Below, in pieces: positions 8,246 through 15,326 of a stretch of 31,967 nt of DNA. The number at the start of each line of letters is the position of its first letter. Position 1 is the first letter of the stretch. The stretch lies in IMG/VR virus record IMGVR_UViG_3300017788_000102, positions 1 through 31,967 of that record; one strand, given 5' to 3'. Source of the stretch: a virus. A program made the translations under genes and the position numbers. The notes under the pieces are model-generated. The model made no database searches, was not told the DNA's origin, and saw only the letters and a list, made by a program, of their open reading frames with translations.

Positions 8246-9105
8246 CAGGACACCCTTACTCGCTTGTATTTTTTCAGCATCATCAATTCGCGTTCGGTGA
8301 AACCGGTCTCAATTGGCGCCACATTTCTCGGCTCGAGGTCCTTGATGCCCACTACATCGTCGTGCATGTTTTGCATTTCTCGTGTAGCCGCACGCAGAAT
8401 CATCAACTTAAATACTGGGATGTTGTCTCCATCAAGACCAGCATCGTAGGAAATCTCAAAAATATCGTTAGCAAACCCACGGTACACATCTACTCCATAA
8501 CGACGCACGTTATAGTCGTAGCCGAAGGCGTCGGCAGTTCCTCCCGATACGAATGCCCCAATGCTGTCGGTGATTCCACTAATGGCAAAAGTCGTTGAGG
8601 TTACGGCGGTTATCTCCTTATTTACAAGGTTATAGCCGGTCGGGTTCATGCCAGTAATCGTTACATGCTGGCCCTTTGTGAAGCCGTGACTTGCCGCCGT
8701 ATAGGTAACGGTTGTTCCCGCTTTTGCCGCCCCAGTTACGGTTGCTCTTCTATCTATGGATTCAGCCATAAAGTCACCAGGGGTAGAAGAGTTTATAATC
8801 TTCACATAATGAACTTTACCGACAGGTGAATTCCGTAAATATATTGTCGGTGATGGCTGGGTGTATGTCAGCGGATTCATCGTGGTATCCAGTGACGTAT
8901 TGTAGAAAAATGATGCTGTCGGCATGCCAACGTGGTCGTACGGCATGATGTGCTGTTCCGTAAACGTCTCAACCTCAATGGGGCGTCGCAAATATGACTC
9001 CAACTCACTTTGGAGGCCAGCAAGAACGAGTTCAGCAGCATCGTGTTGGCGCAGGCTGAACGTAATGTCCATATAGGTTATGAGGTCATTAACAGTGACC
9101 AGCAT
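8245..9105 (-). CDS. head-tail connector with inserted beta domain
   Basis: A 286-aa head-tail adaptor of the gp6/gp15 type. GGAGGTGG lies before ATG 9105. Residues 1-110 start with the helical bundle typical of the family (LVTVNDLITYMDI, then ELVLAGLQSELESYLRRPIE), followed by a beta section with YLRNSPVGKVHYVKI. Residues about 121-195 (bases 8521-8745) are a separable beta domain: TTVTYTAASHG, KGQHVTITGMNPTGYNLV, TTFAISGIT, GGTADAF. The helical end resumes at about 200 and contains VFKLMILRAATREMQNM. Typical connectors are 100-200 aa, so the inserted domain explains the extra length. The same domain is at the C-terminus of the protein at 6958-7788. Confidence 0.75.
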   Translation of the reverse strand: MLVTVNDLITYMDITFSLRQHDAAELVLAGLQSELESYLRRPIEVETFTEQHIMPYDHVGMPTASFFYNTSLDTTMNPLTYTQPSPTIYLRNSPVGKVHYVKIINSSTPGDFMAESIDRRATVTGAAKAGTTVTYTAASHGFTKGQHVTITGMNPTGYNLVNKEITAVTSTTFAISGITDSIGAFVSGGTADAFGYDYNVRRYGVDVYRGFANDIFEISYDAGLDGDNIPVFKLMILRAATREMQNMHDDVVGIKDLEPRNVAPIETGFTERELMMLKKYKRVRVS

Positions 9106-9131
9106 TGGCCACCTCCAGACGGTGCTTTATC

Positions 9132-9278
9132 TCAGCGTCCAGCGGTACGACGGACGGCGGCTCGGAAGCGACGACCTTCACGAAAACGGCGTCCACGCTC
9201 TCCAATGCGCTGAAGACCACGACGCACTGTTCCGCGGGCGAAGTTCAGCGCTCTTCTCAGAAGTCTAGGCTTGGGCAT
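9132..9278 (-). CDS. small Arg-rich protein, first gene of tail operon
   Basis: A 48-aa frame, MPKPRLLRRALNFARG... ending TAGR. AAAGGAG sits 6 bases before ATG 9278 and the stop is 26 bases before the connector start. About one residue in three is Arg, with no acidic cluster, so it probably binds DNA or RNA or an acidic partner. It is the first gene after an extended -10 promoter. I do not recognise a family; a role in head or neck assembly is inferred from location. Confidence 0.72.
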   Translation of the reverse strand: MPKPRLLRRALNFARGTVRRGLQRIGERGRRFREGRRFRAAVRRTAGR

Positions 9279-9309
9279 TTTGGCTCCTTTGGGAAATCAC
9301 AACATTGCG

Positions 9310-9318
9310 ATTATACCA
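9310..9318 (-). promoter_or_regulatory. extended -10 promoter for neck/tail operon
   Basis: The minus strand reads TGGTATAAT, a perfect -10 box with the TGn extension, about 30 bases before the start of the 48-aa Arg-rich gene. No good -35 box is seen at 16-18 bases, which is normal for extended -10 promoters. It lies in the gap after the ParB-like gene, where a new leftward operon begins. Confidence 0.55.
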
Positions 9319-9342
9319 CCGCGAGCCGTTGGCTATGTTTAG

Positions 9343-9900
9343 TTATCTATCTGCGTTCGGTGGACGTTCGATAGATATGCCTTCGCCCTTTTCGATGGTT
9401 CCTGGTGGTGCCTCAACTGGCACCCATGCGCGAGAGTACGTATGATTTTTGATATCACGGTGCTTCAAGATGGATGGGTCAAGCATTAATTCCAACTCTA
9501 GTAATTTCATGGCGAATCGTTTACTGAAGTCTGACTCTGAGAACTTTTTGCTCTTGCTAAGCATTCTCACAATTCCAGATAATTTCTTTGCGACAATTGA
9601 GCCACGCCCACGATTTGTCTGGACATGAATAATCATTGCATCGAGTTCGTCTACGTCAACATAAATGACCGGCACGACTCCGCCCAACGATTCCAAAATA
9701 TGCTTGTTGCCAAGAACAAGGCGTAATCTCTGGGTTCCGTCAATGACAACATTTGTTGATGACTGAACAATTAGTGGGGACAGAATCCCAAATGTGCCCA
9801 GCGAGTCGGCAAGGACAATCAAGTCAGGGCGAAGGATATGGGTACAGTTCCAACTCGGCTCTTTTAGGCTGGATGCCTCAACATACTGAATGGACAACAT
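9343..9900 (-). CDS. ParB/Srx-fold protein, IbrB-like
   Basis: A 185-aa protein with the ParB N-terminal fold: SLKEPSW, a helix LADSLGTFGILSPLIVQ, and VVIDGTQRLRLVLG, which corresponds to the GxxR nucleotide-binding motif. VPVIYVDVDELDAM and HVQTNRGRG follow. An upstream in-frame start at 9972 would overlap the neighbouring gene by 68 bases. ATG 9900, 2 bases after that gene's TAG, is preferred. The pairing with a PAPS-reductase-like gene is that of the E. coli prophage IbrB/IbrA regulators and of many phage genomes. In that known pair the two proteins act together in transcriptional activation; here the substrate and targets are unknown. Confidence 0.75.
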   Translation of the reverse strand: MLSIQYVEASSLKEPSWNCTHILRPDLIVLADSLGTFGILSPLIVQSSTNVVIDGTQRLRLVLGNKHILESLGGVVPVIYVDVDELDAMIIHVQTNRGRGSIVAKKLSGIVRMLSKSKKFSESDFSKRFAMKLLELELMLDPSILKHRDIKNHTYSRAWVPVEAPPGTIEKGEGISIERPPNADR

Positions 9901-9904
9901 GTCT

Positions 9905-11041
9905 CTATTCGTCTCTTTCTTCTGCTTCTCGTGCGGCCATCCTGACCGTATGGGCGCGCGTCTTTGGTCCAACGGGGGAAATAGTGTGACCCCAAACTTC
10001 TGATGTCAGGAGTATTCGAATCAGGTACTCCAGGGGGTAGGAGTAGGGGTCTTTGGCATGCTTCTTGCGAAATTCGGCAACAAGTGATTTTGCTCGTTGG
10101 GCAGAATCTTGACCCCAGTAGAACTGCCGGACGAAGTTGCTGATACCTGCCCAACCCAGTGCGGCCTGGCTGGCAATAACCTTTTCAAGGTCATAGTCTG
10201 GCCACCAGCGCCTATGGGCATCAATGATTGGGTAAGCATCGTACAACTCATCGTAAAACTCTGGCTCTGTTGCGACTACGTCACCAATGCGGCGTATTGC
10301 GACGCTATGCAGGGGATGGCCAACCCTGTTGTTGGAGCCCGTTATGGCTGCTAGGTCATAGTATTCGCAGTATGGTGCGTTGTGCTCTTCGGACAAAAAC
10401 TTAAAGACATCATTTATTTGCCAATCATAAATCACTTTGGCAAACTTCACTGGTAGGCCCTTTTTGGATTTGAATGGAGTGACAATGTAGTTTTCGTGAA
10501 GTTTTTGCACGCACGAGCGATAGCGAATCATTGATTCTGCAGCACGAATCCCCAGAACAAAAGCGATATTGCCTTTCTTGCCTGCCGTTGTGTAGTAGTC
10601 AATATGCTCAGGGACTGGCTGTGAATGGTCTAGGCCATAGTGATATGCGGTGATTGCATTTTCCGGAAGCGGGCGAAAAAGACGGCCGGAGCGGATTCGT
10701 TCTTCGGACCAAACAATCTCGTCGAGCCTTCTGCCAAGCGAAGCCACCTCAATGCCTTGCGGCAGGCAGTACCACTCCATGTCGACCCAGTCCTGATTGC
10801 TGATGTATTGGACATACTCATCAACTGCAGGACTGACGAATTCCTCATCACGATAGATGACTTTTACAGGGCCGAGTCCTCGTTCTTCATGGACCTCCTT
10901 GGCTAGGTAAAGAACAGCCGAAGAGTCCTTACCTCCAGAAAATTGAACACACACTGTATCGAAAGTGTCGTAGACATGGCGAATTCGTTCTCGCGCGGCG
11001 TCGACGACAGACATATCGAGAAACATTCGCTGTCGCGTCAT
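9905..11041 (-). CDS. PAPS reductase-like PP-loop protein, IbrA-like
   Basis: A 378-aa protein of the adenylyl-sulfate/PAPS reductase PP-loop family. The PP-loop SGGKDS is at residues 35-40, preceded by the strand TVCVQF. FVLGIRAAESMIRYRS is at about 170-185, in the place of the sugar/phosphate-binding loop, and KVIYDWQINDVFKFL is the usual specificity region. The C-terminal third (GSNNRVGHPLHSVAIRRIG, then helices through WAGISNFVRQFYWG) is like the IbrA-type extension. The CxxC pairs used for iron-sulfur clusters in assimilatory enzymes are not evident, so ordinary sulfate assimilation is unlikely. The gene is followed within 4 bases by the ParB-like partner. No clear Shine-Dalgarno was seen before ATG 11041. 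Confidence 0.82.
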   Translation of the reverse strand: MTRQRMFLDMSVVDAARERIRHVYDTFDTVCVQFSGGKDSSAVLYLAKEVHEERGLGPVKVIYRDEEFVSPAVDEYVQYISNQDWVDMEWYCLPQGIEVASLGRRLDEIVWSEERIRSGRLFRPLPENAITAYHYGLDHSQPVPEHIDYYTTAGKKGNIAFVLGIRAAESMIRYRSCVQKLHENYIVTPFKSKKGLPVKFAKVIYDWQINDVFKFLSEEHNAPYCEYYDLAAITGSNNRVGHPLHSVAIRRIGDVVATEPEFYDELYDAYPIIDAHRRWWPDYDLEKVIASQAALGWAGISNFVRQFYWGQDSAQRAKSLVAEFRKKHAKDPYSYPLEYLIRILLTSEVWGHTISPVGPKTRAHTVRMAAREAEERDE

Positions 11042-11072
11042 AGTTGAACCCTAGCCCGCAGTGGGCAGCACG

Positions 11073-11468
11073 TCAAGCACTACCTATGGCAGAATTCTGA
11101 ATGCGTGTCCATCCCTCTTTGAGGTAGTCCTCATTCAGGACGCGGCGACGACCAAGACCATTGGGAGTATTGCTCATCAAATATCCATGGCGACCCGTAA
11201 CTTCGCATGTCATCCAGCAGATTCGTTCAAACTCGGCGATGACCCCGTCCATGGCGCGCCCATTATCTGGATTCGATGGTGAGTAGTAATATCGCAACCC
11301 ACCGAACTTCTCCTTGATTTGAAAAATCGTGTAATCGGGGTCAATCTTTTCCAACTGCGTATCACAGGCAGAAAGAAGTTTCCACCACCCCTCGCCACAT
11401 TCAATAACCTTTGGTGCCTCATTGGCAAACCGAGCCAGAAGTGGATGCAGTAATTCTGGATATTCCAT
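11073..11468 (-). CDS. phage protein with IKEKFGGLR motif, unknown function
   Basis: A 131-aa protein that starts one base after the preceding stop (TGA, then A, then ATG 11468). Core: a helix with GEGWWKLLSACDTQLEK, then FQIKEKFGGLRYYY, a motif common in small phage and bacterial proteins of unknown function. It ends in a Cys-containing region, ICWMTCEVTGRHGYL, which resembles a reduced zinc-ribbon half. It is the last gene before the PAPS-reductase-like gene. Function unknown. Confidence 0.65.
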   Translation of the reverse strand: MEYPELLHPLLARFANEAPKVIECGEGWWKLLSACDTQLEKIDPDYTIFQIKEKFGGLRYYYSPSNPDNGRAMDGVIAEFERICWMTCEVTGRHGYLMSNTPNGLGRRRVLNEDYLKEGWTRIQNSAIGSA

Positions 11469-11469
11469 T

Positions 11470-11685
11470 TCAATCTTTTTTCCTTAAGTCAAGCCTAAGG
11501 ATAAGTATTCCATCTTCCAGGGATGCTTCGCAGTCGCCAATCATTGCAAAATCTTGAAAATCAATTTTTGCTTGATTAACGAAGTTTGCTCGTTCTGCAC
11601 CCGCTACCGGCGGTAATGGACGTTTCCTGACTGCATTCGCCCTTTCACGAAAACGAAAAAGCATTTCATTGGGGTCTAGCATCAT
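11470..11685 (-). CDS. small hypothetical protein
   Basis: A 71-aa protein. Its ATG 11685 overlaps the end of the upstream gene by 20 bases; GAGGA lies about 5 bases before the ATG-ATG pair. N-terminal half is basic (FRFRERANAVRKRPL), followed by FQDFAMIGDCEASLEDGILILRLDL, which looks like a beta hairpin. Not recognised. Confidence 0.55.
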   Translation of the reverse strand: MMLDPNEMLFRFRERANAVRKRPLPPVAGAERANFVNQAKIDFQDFAMIGDCEASLEDGILILRLDLRKKD

Positions 11686-11878
11686 ATTCCTCTTTGGTAA
11701 TTCTAATCACAAGGGTCTCCCTATCCCTTGAGATTGGGTCACCTCTTGGCCACTCGTCCTCCATCGGTATCTCTAGCGTGTACCACGTGCAATTTTCGAA
11801 GACCGACACCTTGTGTCTCCTAATTCTTTCAATTGTTGATTCGTATCGAATCTTGTCAATATCGTCGTTGTGGGCCAC
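11666..11878 (-). CDS. small hypothetical protein
   Basis: A 70-aa protein starting with GTG 11878 (GTG GCC CAC AAC). Pattern: a charged helix (DDIDKIRYESTIERIRRHK), then strands WYTLEIPMEDEW and ETLVIRITKEEY. It overlaps the next gene by 20 bases, suggesting coupling. No family recognised; the start is uncertain because the ribosome binding site is weak. Confidence 0.5.
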   Translation of the reverse strand: MAHNDDIDKIRYESTIERIRRHKVSVFENCTWYTLEIPMEDEWPRGDPISRDRETLVIRITKEEYDARPQ

Positions 11879-11915
11879 AAACGGTCTTTCGTTGAATAAT
11901 TTTTACTAAAGGACT

Positions 11916-12077
11916 TTACTTATTGCGATTCTGGAGAACTTCCAGAATTTCGCCCAGTAACAACTTGATTTCCTTGAGCGTGTCGTGCATCTGGCGAGTC
12001 GGTTCTCCGGCCCTCCAAATATCATTCTGCTGTTGTAGGCGCCTGTTGGCGTCTTTTGCTGCCTGATTCATCTCCAT
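11916..12077 (-). CDS. 53-aa helical protein
   Basis: A short frame with a strong AGGAGG before ATG 12077. It is almost all helix: MEMNQAAKDANRRLQQQND, then a short turn with Trp and Pro, then MHDTLKEIKLLLGEILEVL. It lies 16 bases after the tRNA-Asn gene on the same strand. The heptad-like Leu spacing at the end suggests a small coiled coil. Function unknown. Confidence 0.65.
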   Translation of the reverse strand: MEMNQAAKDANRRLQQQNDIWRAGEPTRQMHDTLKEIKLLLGEILEVLQNRNK

Positions 12078-12093
12078 AGTTTTCCTCCTGTTG

Positions 12094-12166
12094 CTGGAGA
12101 GGCGGGGGTCGAACCTGCGACGCGCAGATTAACAGTCCGCTGTTCTGCCGACTGAACTACTCTCCA
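12094..12166 (-). tRNA. tRNA-Asn (GTT)
   Basis: On the minus strand a 7-bp acceptor (TGGAGAG with CTCTCCA), a D-arm GTTC/GAAC, an anticodon stem GCGGA/TCTGC (one G-T pair) around CTGTTAA, and a T-arm with GTTCGA are seen. Anticodon GTT reads AAC/AAU. The T stem has one A-C mismatch. The discriminator base is G, as in Asn tRNAs. CCA is not encoded. Confidence 0.93.
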
Positions 12167-12206
12167 ATATGTTTGAACAAAAACATATCACACGGTGCCA
12201 GGGGGT

Positions 12207-12290
12207 TCAAATGGCAGTCCGCGCCAAACATCGCACACTATGTCGGCTGTCTCGCGCGTGAGACGATTGTGTCGCAATGTCGTCAGTCAC
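12207..12290 (-). CDS. 27-aa mini-frame or 5' remnant of the adjacent gene
   Basis: GTG 12290 begins a 27-residue frame, MTDDIATQSSHARDSRH..., sharing the first 5 codons with the gene at 12283-12465. It starts within that gene's stop region, in the same overlap layout that joins the two genes upstream. It may be a leftover from a duplication of the gene's start, not a functional protein. Confidence 0.25.
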   Translation of the reverse strand: MTDDIATQSSHARDSRHSVRCLARTAI

Positions 12291-12291
12291 C
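12275..12291. repeat. 17-bp direct repeat, copy 1
   Basis: CAATGTCGTCAGTCACC, identical to the copy at 12450-12466, 175 bases away. The match extends to 20 of 21 when four further bases are included. On the minus strand it holds the last codons of one gene and the start of the next. Confidence 0.8.
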
Positions 12292-12465
12292 ACGCGCCGC
12301 CTTGTATGCCAGCATCTCAATGTTTGCTTTCAAGTATTCGTTCTGCTCTCGCAGTTGTTTAATTTCGTCAACGGCTTCGGCCAGAACCTCACACTTACCA
12401 CAAGTACAGTCGTAGCAACTAATGCACCCAGCACCCCTTAGTCGGGTCACAATGTCGTCAGTCAC
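12283..12465 (-). CDS. 60-aa protein: Cys cluster plus coiled coil
   Basis: Begins with GTG 12465, overlapping the upstream stop by 8 bases, with GGGGGAAG about 8 bases before it. Residues 14-25 are CISCYDCTCGKC, a likely zinc-binding knot. Residues 30-55 (VDEIKQLREQNEYLKANIEML) are a leucine-heptad coiled coil. This arrangement suggests a small dimeric regulator or adaptor, but no family is recognised. The gene is flanked by a perfect 17-bp direct repeat. Confidence 0.6.
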   Translation of the reverse strand: MTDDIVTRLRGAGCISCYDCTCGKCEVLAEAVDEIKQLREQNEYLKANIEMLAYKAARGD

Positions 12466-12466
12466 C
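12450..12466. repeat. 17-bp direct repeat, copy 2
   Basis: Second copy of the direct repeat at 12275-12291. The two copies bracket the 60-aa gene. In both copies the upstream protein ends in Gly-Asp and the downstream frame begins GTG ACT GAC GAC ATT. Confidence 0.8.
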
Positions 12467-12703
12467 GCTTGTCTTCCCCCTCATTTCGGCAAATTCTTTC
12501 AGGAGCGCGCTAAAAGCGCCACTTTGTCCTACTGTGATAGACGTAGTTCTTATCGCGGCTACCAGTTTGTCGGTAAATGCCATTTCCTGGCGGAGTAATT
12601 GCGTTAGATGATATACATCTTGCTTTAGACAAAAAACGTCGTTAGTTAATGTCTCGTACTCACGACGTAAGCCAGACAAGATGTATTCGGCATCACTACT
12701 CAT
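12458..12703 (-). CDS. small coiled-coil protein
   Basis: An 81-aa protein from ATG 12703 (MSSDAEYILSGLRREYE). The frame is open further upstream to 12739, but that would overlap the preceding gene by 44 bases, against 8 with the chosen start (ATGAGTAG). Residues 5-50 form a helix with leucine heptads, and a second helix ends FSALLKEFAEMRG. Similar in style to the coiled-coil protein at 16765-17019. Function unknown. Confidence 0.55.
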   Translation of the reverse strand: MSSDAEYILSGLRREYETLTNDVFCLKQDVYHLTQLLRQEMAFTDKLVAAIRTTSITVGQSGAFSALLKEFAEMRGKTSGD

Positions 12704-12977
12704 TTTTGCTACCACCATAATTTGAGGCTGCTTCAACATTCTGGATTACACCTACGTCATGAATTGTTTCAATCCATACTTGGGCACCACAAGACAATGG
12801 ATTGGTTGGGCAATAAATCACCCGAGCCACTGTATTGCCTTTGTCATCATAGATTTCCACTTCATTGCAGTATGTTGCTTTTGCACTTCGTGTTTTTCTA
12901 ACACTAAGTGGCGGAAGTTCTGATTCATTTTTGCGATTCGACCGTATGGTGTTACTATTTACATGAACTATCGGCAT
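12696..12977 (-). CDS. conserved-looking small phage protein
   Basis: A 93-aa protein from ATG 12977, 9 bases after the RNR stop is passed on the other side. Core: YCNEVEIYDDKGNTVARVIY, then PTNPLSCGAQVWIETI. This Pro-Leu-Ser-Cys-Gly/Trp pattern resembles small hypothetical proteins I know from actinobacteriophages; that resemblance is from memory and unverified. The first 30 residues are basic and probably disordered. Function unknown. Confidence 0.6.
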   Translation of the reverse strand: MPIVHVNSNTIRSNRKNESELPPLSVRKTRSAKATYCNEVEIYDDKGNTVARVIYCPTNPLSCGAQVWIETIHDVGVIQNVEAASNYGGSKNE

Positions 12978-12986
12978 GTCGCAACA

Positions 12987-14912
12987 CTACTTGATGGGGC
13001 AGGCGCCGGTGGCACAATCGTCCAATTCAACTGCACCATCAAATGCCGGACGATGAAGTGACACGCCAAAATCAATTTTGGCCAGCATTTTGTCGTATGC
13101 ATCTTTGCTAATTTCTTCGTACGGAGGAAGTGGGAAGTTGTGGTCCGAGTGCAGTAGGAATGATACCGATTTTACCGAGTTGTCATAGTTCTTGGCAAGC
13201 CAATCCTTGATTTCCGCAAGTTCTTCCTTGCGGTAATAGACCGTAACGGAGACAGCGTTATCTGCCCATTCTGTCTGCATCTTCTTCACCCACTCAAGTT
13301 GAGCAACCGCAGTCATGCTCTTGGCAAGAACAGAGCCTTCTGGTGACTCGCATGGGAATTCCACAACGAAACGAGTATGGTCCTCTCGTCCGTCAATGCC
13401 AACATCATATTGGACCTTGTAGCCACGCTTGCGACACGCATCAACCAGGGGGTCAGATGAGCCAAAGCGAACTCGGCGGATGTAGTGGGGGGCAAATGCG
13501 GGGTGAATTCCAGGAGTCACTCCAGGCAGTAGGGACAATGTACCTGAGGGCTGAACTGTTGTCAGACGTACTGATGTGGGCATGCCATTTTCGGCTGAGT
13601 AATCTTTGTCAAGAGCCTCAAGGTACTCATATACAGGTGACAGCCAAGAAATTTTGTCCTCTGAACACTGCAAAATACCAGTAATAGACTGACCGAGTCG
13701 CGCGTTCTTCTGCACAATCTTCGTGGTCTTCTCGTATGGATAGTTCATGCGAGTAATTTGCTTCTGTGTCTTGTACAGGAGGTAGGAAATGTCCTTGAAC
13801 TGCTCTAGTGACTCGACGTTGGGCAGGAAGATTGTAGAGAGGTTGCAGGATTCACCGTCACCTAGTGCAATTTCGGCGCAAGGGTTATAGCCCTCAATGG
13901 TGGGGTCTGGCTTTGCCTGACCGATGCGACCATACTTGCGCGCCAGGCGACGATTTACGAGGCCGTAAGGCTCGCCGCTGCCGTCATAACCACGCCATAG
14001 TTCGGGAAGAATCTCCTCATAGGCATCGGCATAGATGCTGTTATTGCTGTTGGCTCGCCAAGCGGGAATATTGCCCGTACCCCAGTTCTTGGCACGGAGA
14101 AAAAGAACGTCATCGGGGTCGCCAATGGCAATCTGGGCAGAACGACGTGATGAGCCCGACACGACGACGCGACCGATGATGTTGCAGATATCCAGAACGT
14201 CAATGGACCGCAACTTCTTGCCGATACGGTTGTCCATCACCTTGCAGATATCGGCAATCCCGTCAATGAGTGCCCCTGGGCCAGAGGCCGTCCCACCAAA
14301 AGTCTTGAGCGGTGCACCAAATTCACGAATGAGAATTGTTGAGTAAGAGAATGACTTGCCGGTCTCAAAATACGACTTAAGAACGGCATGCAGCAGACGA
14401 CGCCATCCTTGGCGCGAGTCTGGAACAATGATGTCGGCATCGTTTGAGCGTTCGTGTGAGATGGAAACCCCACCCTTTACCTTGGGTAGGTCGTGAATTT
14501 TTGCTCGCTCAACCGAGAAACCAACGCCACCACCAAGCATGAGGTAATCAAAGAGCAACTCAAAGTCTTCGACTGCCTCAATGTTCACGAAATAGCAATT
14601 GTTTAGGCTGGTTCCGGAGAATTTCTGCGTAAGTGGTGTTCCGAGTTGCCACAAAGAGCGGCCCGAGAATGAGCATCGCAGATTGAAAAGGTGGTCAAAG
14701 AGGCGCTCGGCCTCATCCTGCGTATAGGGAACCCCAATGTCAATAGCGCCATTGATGACACGCTGAATCGTTTCGGGCCACGACTCAGTGTCGCCATTTT
14801 CCTTCTTGCGACTGTAGGTGCGCAAGAAAACAATTTCCCCCATGCCATTGAAGCCCCATGGCGGCGTTTGCAGCGAATATGAACGAACAATGGCATCATC
14901 AATGCGAGACAT
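12987..14912 (-). CDS. nrdJ: adenosylcobalamin-dependent ribonucleotide reductase, class II monomeric type
   Basis: A 641-aa enzyme reducing ribonucleotides to deoxyribonucleotides, giving the phage its own dNTP supply. AAGGA precedes ATG 14912. Catalytic residues: Cys106 in SLNNCYF, Cys345 in NPCAEI (thiyl radical site, with Glu347), Cys356 in ESCNLST, and the C-terminal redox pair Cys633/Cys638 in DCATGACPIK. The substrate-site loop VQPSGTLSLLPGVTPGIHP is intact. The N-terminal order and length fit the Lactobacillus RTPR-type enzymes, somewhat shorter than the roughly 740 aa of the bacterial reference, and resemble phage homologues. It needs B12 cofactor from the host and no small radical subunit, which agrees with none being seen. 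No thioredoxin gene is seen next to it. Confidence 0.95.
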   Translation of the reverse strand: MSRIDDAIVRSYSLQTPPWGFNGMGEIVFLRTYSRKKENGDTESWPETIQRVINGAIDIGVPYTQDEAERLFDHLFNLRCSFSGRSLWQLGTPLTQKFSGTSLNNCYFVNIEAVEDFELLFDYLMLGGGVGFSVERAKIHDLPKVKGGVSISHERSNDADIIVPDSRQGWRRLLHAVLKSYFETGKSFSYSTILIREFGAPLKTFGGTASGPGALIDGIADICKVMDNRIGKKLRSIDVLDICNIIGRVVVSGSSRRSAQIAIGDPDDVLFLRAKNWGTGNIPAWRANSNNSIYADAYEEILPELWRGYDGSGEPYGLVNRRLARKYGRIGQAKPDPTIEGYNPCAEIALGDGESCNLSTIFLPNVESLEQFKDISYLLYKTQKQITRMNYPYEKTTKIVQKNARLGQSITGILQCSEDKISWLSPVYEYLEALDKDYSAENGMPTSVRLTTVQPSGTLSLLPGVTPGIHPAFAPHYIRRVRFGSSDPLVDACRKRGYKVQYDVGIDGREDHTRFVVEFPCESPEGSVLAKSMTAVAQLEWVKKMQTEWADNAVSVTVYYRKEELAEIKDWLAKNYDNSVKSVSFLLHSDHNFPLPPYEEISKDAYDKMLAKIDFGVSLHRPAFDGAVELDDCATGACPIK

Positions 14913-14980
14913 GGCAATCCTTAGAAGTGTCGGTTAATCAGAGAGGTCCATTGTAGGCGACGTGCGAATAATGAAAGTGT

Positions 14981-15292
14981 CTAGATAAGACCCAATCTTT
15001 GCGCTTCGTCGCGTCCAATGCTCTGACCCTTCTTGTATACCAGCACGCGCGCCTTGGTATAGGGCGTGATTGCTCTTTCTTCCCAAACATCTTCCTCAAG
15101 AAACACAAGCGGAGTTTTATTTTGTCCTGCAACATCAAAGCCGATGATGTGTGTTGGATTGGAAGTTTCGGTAGCACAGTCTCCGGTTGGGTGACCACAC
15201 ACAACGCATGGCTGCCGGTCTGCGCGGGCAAATTTGATATCGCGCATCATCTCAGTGCTGGCGCCGTGATATTGAGAGAAGTAATAGTCCAC
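14981..15292 (-). CDS. small protein with CxxC zinc-like motif
   Basis: A 103-aa protein from GTG 15292, directly after tRNA-Ile on the same strand. Residues about 28-40 are CVVCGHPTGDC, a half zinc ribbon. The rest is an alpha/beta region with HIIGFDVAGQNKTPLVFLEEDVWEE and KGQSIGRDEAQRLGLI. The latter looks like the end of a small regulatory or binding domain. An internal ATG pair about 45 bases in is possible, but neither start has a good ribosome binding site. Function unknown. Confidence 0.55.
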   Translation of the reverse strand: MDYYFSQYHGASTEMMRDIKFARADRQPCVVCGHPTGDCATETSNPTHIIGFDVAGQNKTPLVFLEEDVWEERAITPYTKARVLVYKKGQSIGRDEAQRLGLI

Positions 15293-15326
15293 GAGACAAC
15301 TTTACCATACGCATAAATTTTGGTAG

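Noticed and set aside
9320-9335. AGCC-GTT-GGCT hairpin as terminator for the IbrAB-like genes
   Set aside because: Only four base pairs and not followed by a T run on the minus strand.
9901-9972. Longer start for the first ParB-like protein
   Set aside because: It overlaps the IbrA-like gene by 68 bases; ATG 9900 lies 2 bases after its stop, the usual coupling.
12168-12190. ATGTTT/AAACAT palindrome near the tRNA-Asn gene as a terminator
   Set aside because: Six base pairs, AT-rich and without a T run in the right place; may just be chance.
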